From positions 1-11,328 of the forward strand of contig JAJZQK010000050.1 of assembly GCA_021847625.1 (NCBI GenBank): 11,328 nucleotides of DNA. Direction: 5' to 3'. This DNA is from Chloroflexota bacterium (GTDB lineage Bacteria; Chloroflexota; FW602-bin22; JAMCYS01). Of the stretch, positions 6,727-11,328 are shown one piece after another; position 1 is the stretch's first letter; every line of letters starts with the position of its first letter. Below the pieces are notes generated by a model, which saw only the letters and a list, made by a program, of their open reading frames with translations, was not told the DNA's origin and did no database searches. The position numbers and the translations under genes were made by a program.

Positions 6727-8586
6727 ATGAGGGATATGGTGCCCACCAGGTGGGCCTTGGCGGAAATACTCTTATTCCTAGGTCTGTTATCCATTTACAG
6801 CTACTTCATTCAATCGCCCGGCCCGAACGGGCTGAGCCGCCTCGACCTAGTGCTTTCCGTGGCCGAGCGTGGCACGATGACGATTGACGCCTACCAAAGC
6901 AACACGGTAGACAAGGGATACTTCGCCGGTCACTACTATAGTGACAAGCCCATAGGCATATCGATGTTCTCCCTGCCGGCATATTTGATCATGCGCAGCG
7001 CGTTCGTCGATCTCGGCCTCTGGCCGCTCAACCTACAGATGATCGTCTACCTGCTCAATCTCGTCGTCGTGGCCGTGCCGTCCGCCATGCTGGGGGTCCT
7101 CGTGTACCGCATGACCTGGCACATGGGCGTGGCGCGCCTGCCGGCCCTGGTTGGCGCGGTGGCCTTCGGGTTGGGTACCCTGGCCTTCCCGTTCGCGGTG
7201 CTGTACTTCGGCCACGCTACTTCGGCGTTCTTCGGCTTCGCTGCCTTCTACGTGCTCTTCGTGGCGACCCGGAGACAGGATAGCGGGCGTTGGGTTGCCC
7301 TGGCGGGGGCGCTGGTGGGCGCCGCCGTCCTCACCGAGTACCCCTTGGTCATCGTCGGCGCTGTGCTCCTGGTCTACCTGTTGGTGCGCCTGCGCACTTG
7401 GCGCAACCTGGCCTTGTATGTCCTAGGCGGGTTGCCCTTCGCCCTGATCCTGGGGCTGTACAACTACGTTAACTTCGACAGCCCCTTCTCGCTGTCCTAC
7501 GAGCACGTGTATCTCCAGCAGTTCGCCGGCATGCACCAGGGCATCTTCGGTCTCACGGCGCCGAGCGGGGCGGTGGTGATGGACCTGCTGTTCTCGGGGA
7601 AGGGGCTGCTGACTTACTCGCCGTTTCTGATCTTGGCCCCTCTTGGTGCGTTTGCGCTTCTTCGCCAGCCGCGCTGGCGCCCGGAAGCGCTGGTGCTCAT
7701 CGCCGTCGTCGTCCTCTTCCTGACCTACAACTCGGCCTACTTCCTACCCTTTGGCGGTTGGACGCCCGGGCCGCGCTTCCTCGTGCCGATGCTGCCGTTC
7801 GCCGGCGTCGCCGTGGGCCTGGCTATCGGCCGCTGGCGTTGGGTGCGCTGGCTGTCAGTGCCGCTCATTGCCGTGTCGATCGGCATCATGTTCGCCGCCT
7901 CGGCGACGACGCCGCTGGTGGCGGAGGTCCCCCTCGTGCCGCTTCTGGATGTCTGGCTGCCGTACCTGGCCGCGGGCCAACTGGCGGCCAACGTCGGCAC
8001 CCTGCGCTTCGGGCTGCTGGGCCTGTCCTCGCTGCTGCCGCTGCTCTCAGTGCTTGCCCTGATTCTGACCGTCGGCGCCGTCGCGGCCTTCCGGGCCCTG
8101 TCCGTCGGGCACCTGCGGGTGGCCTACTCGGCCATTGTGTTGGTGATGTGCGTGTTCGTCTGGCCCATCCCCCTGCCCGGCCTGCCGCTGCGGTCCCTCG
8201 CCGACATAAGCCCCGGCGACCCGGTGGTCCTGGTCCAGTCGGTCCGCGTGCAGCCGATCACCGCCGGGGGCACCGGATACAAGGTGGAGGTCGTCGTGAG
8301 GAGCCAATCGGAATTGGCCGCCAACGTGGGCCTCCACTTGAGAGTGGAGGATCTGCGGAGCAGCGCGGCTTCCTACTACTCCATCTCGCCCCTGAACCTC
8401 GTTCCGGGCAGGCCGCTGCGTTTCGTCTGGAACTGGCACGAGGCCCCGGACGCCAGCGCCGACCCGTACTGGATCGGGGTGATGGTGCAAGACTGGACCT
8501 TCAACTATCCGTTGACGGAGGTGCGGGCGCCGCTGTTCTTCTTCGTCAACCAGACATCTACGGAGGATCAGGCAAATGGCCTATGA
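6727..8586 (+). CDS. GT39-like polytopic membrane glycosyltransferase family protein with C-terminal beta-rich domain
   Basis: A 619-residue integral membrane protein. Hydrophobic segments run from about residue 10 to 480, beginning at LAEILLFLGLLSIYSYF. The first long loop contains RLDLVLS (38-44), DAYQSNTVDKG (54-64) and HYYSDKPIG (69-77). This loop pattern and the later motif GWTPGPRFLVPMLPF (344-358) are typical of bacterial proteins related to GT39/dolichyl-phosphate-mannose-protein mannosyltransferases, which use polyprenyl-phosphate sugars outside the membrane. Residues about 495-610 form a beta-rich, probably extracytoplasmic domain. I chose ATG 6727 because GGTGG (6715-6719) lies 7 bases upstream and the membrane segment then starts at a normal distance; ATG 6736 is an alternative. 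It overlaps the next gene by 11 bases, so the two are co-translated. Donor and acceptor are unknown. Confidence 0.85.
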   Translation: MRDMVPTRWALAEILLFLGLLSIYSYFIQSPGPNGLSRLDLVLSVAERGTMTIDAYQSNTVDKGYFAGHYYSDKPIGISMFSLPAYLIMRSAFVDLGLWPLNLQMIVYLLNLVVVAVPSAMLGVLVYRMTWHMGVARLPALVGAVAFGLGTLAFPFAVLYFGHATSAFFGFAAFYVLFVATRRQDSGRWVALAGALVGAAVLTEYPLVIVGAVLLVYLLVRLRTWRNLALYVLGGLPFALILGLYNYVNFDSPFSLSYEHVYLQQFAGMHQGIFGLTAPSGAVVMDLLFSGKGLLTYSPFLILAPLGAFALLRQPRWRPEALVLIAVVVLFLTYNSAYFLPFGGWTPGPRFLVPMLPFAGVAVGLAIGRWRWVRWLSVPLIAVSIGIMFAASATTPLVAEVPLVPLLDVWLPYLAAGQLAANVGTLRFGLLGLSSLLPLLSVLALILTVGAVAAFRALSVGHLRVAYSAIVLVMCVFVWPIPLPGLPLRSLADISPGDPVVLVQSVRVQPITAGGTGYKVEVVVRSQSELAANVGLHLRVEDLRSSAASYYSISPLNLVPGRPLRFVWNWHEAPDASADPYWIGVMVQDWTFNYPLTEVRAPLFFFVNQTSTEDQANGL

Positions 8587-9829
8587 GCAGCAAACTAGGA
8601 CAATGCGACACATAGTCGGTAGCCAGCTAGATGCCTATCGCCGTTCGGGCCTGGCCCGGGCCGTCGCCGGCGTTCGCGCCCATACGGGGACGTTGGCGGG
8701 CGTGCTGACCGTCTTCCTCGCCGTGAAGGTGGGCTTCTACCTCGTCGGCGTCTTCGCGGCGACGACGATCCCCGAGTACATGAGCCTGGGCCTTCCACCG
8801 TGGACCACGGGTGCGCCCGTGCCGATCGACATCAGCTGGCGCTGGGACAGCGGGTGGTACTTGGACATCATCCTCCACGGATACAGGATAACGGATCCGA
8901 CCTACGCCAACTACAACAACGTGGCCTTCTTTCCCCTGTATCCCGTGCTGATTATCGCGACAAACGTGATTGTGGGTGGCCGGAATATTCCCCTGGCGGG
9001 CGTACTGGTGGCGAGTCTCGCTTACCTGGGCGGTCTCTTCTTCGTCTACAAGCTCGCCTTGCTGGACGGTAGCCGGGCCATGGCGCAGCGGGCGATCTGG
9101 TTTCTGGCGATCTTCCCGGCGGCCTTCTTCTTCAACGCGGCCTACTCCGAGCCGCTCTTCCTGCTGACGGCGGCCGGTTCGCTCTACTACCTGCGCCTTC
9201 ACAGGTGGTGGCTGGCCGGCCTGTTCGGGATGCTCGCCGCCTTGACGCGGACGCAGGGGGTTCTGCTCGCGCTGCCGTTTGCCTGGGAGCTGCTGGCCAC
9301 CTGGCGCCGCGAGGGCCACATCCCTTGGCGGTACCTACCGAGCGCGCTGCTGCCGCTGCTGGGTTTAGAGATCTTTATGGGCTACCTGCTGTGGCAGGTG
9401 GGCGACGCCCTCGCCTTCGTCCACGCGCAGAACGGCTGGGCGCGCTCCTTCGCCTTGCCCTGGGACACCATCTGGCGGGCCTTGGTTGTCGCGGCGACCG
9501 GTGTCCATGATGCCAGGTATTTCTGGTCGCTCGTCAACACCGCCAGCGTGCTGACCTTCTTGGGGGTTGCGCTGGTAAGCCTGCGGCGCTGGCCGGCCGT
9601 CTACAGCCTCTACGTCTTCGCTTCCATTACGGTGGCCCTCACCTCTCCCTCCGGCAGCGGGCCCACCGAGAGCGCGGCCCGCTTCATGGCCGTCCTCTTC
9701 CCGGTCTTCTTGACCCTGGCCGCCTGGACCGAGCGACGCCCATGGCTGGACCGCCTGATCACGGCGGTGAGCCTACCGATGTTCGGGTTGCTCACGGCCC
9801 TCTTCGTCAACTGGTTCTGGGTGGTCTAG
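8576..9829 (+). CDS. PIG-V-like (GPI mannosyltransferase 2-type) membrane protein
   Basis: A 417-residue polytopic membrane protein resembling the bacterial branch of the PIG-V family (Pfam Mannosyl_trans2). Diagnostic features are the first-loop motif SWRWDSGWYLDIILHGY (87-103) followed by NNVAFFPLYPVL (114-125), AYSEPLFLL (189-197) and ALTRTQGVLL (222-231). D91 is the likely catalytic acid by analogy with GT-C enzymes. About 8-10 hydrophobic segments follow a 35-residue basic, probably cytoplasmic N-terminus. The ATG overlaps the end of the GT39-like gene by 11 bases and has GGAGG (8562-8566) 9 bases upstream. Bacteria have no GPI anchors, so it more likely transfers a sugar from a polyprenyl-phosphate donor to a surface glycolipid or glycoprotein (inference). 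The pair probably works in one glycosylation step or two successive ones. Confidence 0.87.
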   Translation: MAYEQQTRTMRHIVGSQLDAYRRSGLARAVAGVRAHTGTLAGVLTVFLAVKVGFYLVGVFAATTIPEYMSLGLPPWTTGAPVPIDISWRWDSGWYLDIILHGYRITDPTYANYNNVAFFPLYPVLIIATNVIVGGRNIPLAGVLVASLAYLGGLFFVYKLALLDGSRAMAQRAIWFLAIFPAAFFFNAAYSEPLFLLTAAGSLYYLRLHRWWLAGLFGMLAALTRTQGVLLALPFAWELLATWRREGHIPWRYLPSALLPLLGLEIFMGYLLWQVGDALAFVHAQNGWARSFALPWDTIWRALVVAATGVHDARYFWSLVNTASVLTFLGVALVSLRRWPAVYSLYVFASITVALTSPSGSGPTESAARFMAVLFPVFLTLAAWTERRPWLDRLITAVSLPMFGLLTALFVNWFWVV

Positions 9830-9871
9830 CCCCGCCGGTCCCGCCGCCGTCGCCTATCGCCTGGCGCGCGG

Positions 9872-9891
9872 GCCGGGCCACCCCGCCCGGC
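9872..9891 (+). terminator. Possible weak terminator hairpin after PIG-V-like gene
   Basis: GCCGGGC (9872-9878) pairs perfectly with GCCCGGC (9885-9891) around a 6-base loop, 43 bases after the stop codon. Only two T follow, so it would be a weak intrinsic terminator or a simple 3'-end-stabilising stem. Confidence 0.35.
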
Positions 9892-9902
9892 TTACCCCCG
9901 GC

Positions 9903-9918
9903 TGGCACGTGTATTGCG
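9903..9918 (+). promoter_or_regulatory. Sigma-54-type -24/-12 promoter candidate
   Basis: TGGCACG (9903-9909), four bases, then TTGC (9914-9917) match the conserved sigma-54 core exactly, with a C before it as in the consensus; only the base after TTGC (G, usually A or T) differs. GG and GC are at the correct spacing. It lies between genes and points at the transpeptidase gene, giving a leader of roughly 200 bases. Support depends on whether the organism has RpoN, which I cannot see here. Confidence 0.45.
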
Positions 9919-10129
9919 AACGCCCATAGGCTATCGTTGGCGGGTCGACGCGCCTCCGGACGACGGGGCAGGCGCGCAGTGCCTCCGCGGGCAATGGGCC
10001 TGGGGCTCGAGATCACGGCAGATGACCCAGTTGGCGGTGGAGATGGTGGTGTGGACACCAGGGACGGCTTCTCGGAAGCCACTGCGTCGTGTCACGCGGG
10101 CGGTAGGGTCTGGGCAAGGGGGATGTTGA

Positions 10130-10873
10130 ATGAGGATGGTATCGTTGGCGCTGGTGGTGGCGATGATGGCGTCGGTGCTCGTCGTGCAGCCGGCGAGAGC
10201 GGAGGATAGGACCGGGAACCAAGCGCAGCCGGCGCAGAAGGCCGGCGTGTCCACGGGCTGGTTGGCGCAGCGCACCATGAACGTGCGCGGTGGCCCGGGC
10301 ACGAACTTCGACCTGGTCGGAGAGGTCGAGAAAGGCACCAGCTTGGAGGTGTCCGCTTGGGTGGAAGGGGAGCAGGTCACCGGGACGAACAACTACTGGG
10401 CTCAGATCGGCGATGGCCGCTACGTCTACTCGAACGGCCTGGTCAAGCCCAAGCCGGATAAGCCACCCGAGCCTGCGCAGAAGCTGAAAGGGCGCTGGCT
10501 GGATGCCAACTTGACCCAGGCGGTGCTCACCGCGTACTACGACGACACGCCCCTGTACTGGGCGGTCATGTCCAGCGGCCGGCCCGACTGGGAGACCCCG
10601 ACCGGCATCCTTCCCATCAATCGCCGCGTCCTGAACGAGACGATGGACAGCGACAGCCTGGAGGTGCAAGGGGTCGACTACTACAACATAGAGAACGTTT
10701 ACTTCACCCAGTACTTCACCTACCGGGGGAACGCCATTCACTACAACTACTGGAAGTGGGACTCGCCCTTCGGCGTCCCCACCAGCCACGGCTGTCTGGG
10801 CATCCAATTCGACGACTCACGCTTCTTCTGGGCTTATACCAGCGCCGGCACGCCGGTCGTCATCCATTACTGA
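10130..10873 (+). CDS. Exported SH3b-L,D-transpeptidase (YkuD domain)
   Basis: A 247-residue secreted protein. The signal peptide is MRMVSLALVVAMMASVLVV plus QPARA, with likely cleavage after ARA (residue 24). An SH3b domain spans about 45-105 (LAQRTMNVRGGPGTNFDLVG, 45-64, is typical), then a proline/lysine linker 105-118, then a YkuD catalytic domain 120-247. The active-site motif is IHYNYW with H204, and SHGC with the catalytic cysteine C222. Segment SSGRPDWETPTGI (148-160) and the ending TPVVIHY are family hallmarks. Such enzymes form 3-3 crosslinks in peptidoglycan or attach proteins to it; SH3b domains bind cell-wall peptides. Unusual are Y205 where many members have G, and CLG after the histidine-glycine instead of C(V/I)(R/N). 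The ATG has SD AAGGGGGA (10116-10123) with 6-base spacing. It is probably monocistronic. Confidence 0.92.
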   Translation: MRMVSLALVVAMMASVLVVQPARAEDRTGNQAQPAQKAGVSTGWLAQRTMNVRGGPGTNFDLVGEVEKGTSLEVSAWVEGEQVTGTNNYWAQIGDGRYVYSNGLVKPKPDKPPEPAQKLKGRWLDANLTQAVLTAYYDDTPLYWAVMSSGRPDWETPTGILPINRRVLNETMDSDSLEVQGVDYYNIENVYFTQYFTYRGNAIHYNYWKWDSPFGVPTSHGCLGIQFDDSRFFWAYTSAGTPVVIHY

Positions 10874-10946
10874 GTAGTCCGACACAGCAGTGGATGTTGG
10901 GCTGCTCGCTACCGAAAGGGGTCACACGGGCTCTGCCGGCGCCCCT

Positions 10947-11096
10947 GTCATCCCCGCGCAAGCGGGGATCCAACCACCCCACGTAGCGCAGCTCCGTGCC
11001 CTTGTACGTCATCCCCGCGCAAGCGGGGATCCAACGGTGCTGGTCATCACCCACATCGAGGAGCTGAAGTCATCCCCGCGCAAGCGGGGATCCAAC
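10947..11096. CRISPR. Candidate orphan type I-E-like CRISPR mini-array (3 repeats, 2 spacers)
   Basis: Three identical 28-bp repeats at 10947-10974, 11008-11035 and 11069-11096 are separated by two different spacers of exactly 33 bp (10975-11007 and 11036-11068), a 61-bp period. Each repeat starts GTC and contains ATCCCCGCGCAAGCGGGGAT, an 8-bp stem with a GCAA loop. The length, period and CCCCGC/GCGGGG stem match type I-E arrays; an ungapped comparison with the E. coli repeat gives about 21 of 28 identities. Against it: no cas gene and no AT-rich leader in the window, only three units, and a diverged inverted relative of the repeat nearby, which suggests a dispersed palindromic element. Orientation by similarity to E. 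coli would be rightward. Confidence 0.58.
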
Positions 11097-11105
11097 GTTA
11101 TTTGT

Positions 11106-11127
11106 AGGGGCGAACGGCGTCCGCCCT
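11106..11127. repeat. Small imperfect palindrome
   Basis: AGGGGCGAAC and GTCCGCCCT can form a stem with a bulged G and one mismatch (AGGG/CCCT, CG/CG, AC/GT). It resembles dispersed palindromes of the form AGGGGCGAACGG that I recall from bacterial intergenic regions; that comparison is from memory. Confidence 0.4.
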
Positions 11128-11141
11128 CTGGCCGCGCACCG

Positions 11142-11169
11142 GATGGATTCCCGCTTCCGCGGGAATGAC
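11142..11169 (-). repeat. Inverted, diverged copy of the 28-bp repeat
   Basis: Read on the minus strand this element matches the 28-bp repeat at 24 of 28 positions. Two of the four differences (positions 6 and 21, C-G to T-A) are the two sides of one stem pair, so the hairpin is kept, and the loop changes from GCAA to GGAA, still a GNRA tetraloop. It starts 45 bases after the last direct repeat, outside the 61-bp register and in the opposite orientation, so it is not an array unit. Confidence 0.75.
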
Positions 11170-11244
11170 CGGAACCGGCGCCACCGGCGTCGGATGAAGA
11201 TGGCATCGACGGCTGCCTACCTACTCCCGTAGCGGCCGGCGTCT

Positions 11245-11322
11245 CCCTCGGGCCTGCGGCCCCAGGGACCCTGTCTGCCGGCCGGTGGCGGCCAGACCTC
11301 GGTCCCTGGGCGCAGCCCAGGG
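11245..11322. repeat. 78-base imperfect hairpin/palindromic element
   Basis: Core arms CCCAGGGACC (11261-11270) and GGTCCCTGGG (11301-11310) are perfectly complementary. Inside, GTCTG/CAGAC and CCG/CGG extend the stem around loop 11281-11288. Outside, CTGCG/CGCAG, GGG/CCC and CCCT/AGGG extend it further. In all about 30 base pairs with small bulges. No T run follows. It could be a mobile palindromic element, a structured RNA or a transcription end signal. It lies next to the window edge, so its full extent may be larger. Confidence 0.6.
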
Positions 11323-11328
11323 GGATGG

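Larger units (their letters stand above)
9830..10129 (+). other. 300-base intergenic region before the transpeptidase gene
   Basis: Holds the 9872-9891 hairpin and the -24/-12 promoter match at 9903-9918, then about 200 bases of GC-rich leader in which I recognise nothing. Open frames crossing it on both strands have no Shine-Dalgarno or recognisable protein content. Confidence 0.6.
10874..11328. other. 455-base gene-free tail rich in palindromes
   Basis: No gene supported. It holds the 61-bp-period repeats (10947-11096), a small palindrome (11106-11127), an inverted relative of the repeat (11142-11169) and a long imperfect hairpin (11245-11322). Short open frames here translate the palindromes into peptides such as VIPAQAGIQ and SPRKRGS, familiar products of misannotated repeat sequence. 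Confidence 0.7.

Noticed and set aside
7758..8615. 285-codon plus-strand frame inside the GT39-like gene
   Set aside because: Arginine/alanine/proline-rich out-of-frame reading of a well-supported membrane protein.
9742..10209. 155-codon plus-strand frame spanning the intergenic region
   Set aside because: It overlaps the ends of two well-supported genes in another frame, and its glycine/alanine/arginine-rich product has no recognisable features.
10013..10807. 264-codon minus-strand frame over the transpeptidase
   Set aside because: It opposes a gene with a clear signal peptide, SH3b domain and SHGC active site; no own start signal.
11130..11157. Fourth array repeat in register
   Set aside because: The next 61-bp position holds no direct copy; the nearby similar element is inverted, shifted and diverged, so the array was limited to three repeats.
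10890..11168. 92-codon open frame through the repeat region
   Set aside because: Its peptide repeats (VIPAQAGIQ, SPRKRGS) are just translations of the palindromic repeats; no Shine-Dalgarno.

Overview
This is a GC-rich bacterial window with tightly packed genes, GTG starts and GTGA stop/start overlaps. No rRNA or taxonomic marker gene is present. The gene content (tandem KaiC-like ATPases with a PAS/GAF kinase, a GT39-like membrane protein with a PIG-V-type neighbour, and an exported SH3b-L,D-transpeptidase) fits Chloroflexota best, but this is a low-to-moderate confidence inference.

Left half (1-5265, minus strand): a four-gene signalling operon read leftwards. It starts at a good sigma-70-type promoter (5238-5265). 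The genes in order are a two-domain KaiC-like ATPase (5214-3736), a small helical protein (3739-3277) broken by a G9 tract, a second two-domain KaiC-like ATPase with a C-terminal winged-helix-like tail (3280-1589), and a PAS-GAF-PAS histidine kinase (1568 to beyond base 1, catalytic ATPase domain missing). Gene junctions are GTGA overlaps or a 20-base gap, so the proteins are probably made together. No KaiA- or KaiB-like gene is present. Two long homopolymers sit in this one operon: C10 between the -35 and -10 boxes, and G9 inside the second gene. Together they suggest a phase-variable (contingency) locus, if they are not sequencing artefacts.

Middle (5266-9829, plus strand): a divergently transcribed D-2-hydroxyacid dehydrogenase with its own promoter, a 347-base gap, then two translationally overlapping polytopic membrane proteins. 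These are a GT39-like family member with an extracytoplasmic beta-rich tail and a PIG-V-like mannosyltransferase-type protein, probably acting on lipid-linked sugars at the cell surface.

Right end (9830-11328): a 300-base intergenic region holding a hairpin and a strong sigma-54-type -24/-12 match, then a secreted SH3b-L,D-transpeptidase. After it comes a 455-base gene-free tail. The tail carries three identical 28-bp palindromic repeats at an exact 61-bp period (a possible orphan type I-E CRISPR mini-array), an inverted diverged relative of that repeat, another small palindrome and a 78-base imperfect hairpin.

The most novel candidates are the homopolymer-controlled KaiC-like/kinase operon and the apparent relationship between the CRISPR-like repeat and a solitary palindromic element beside it.
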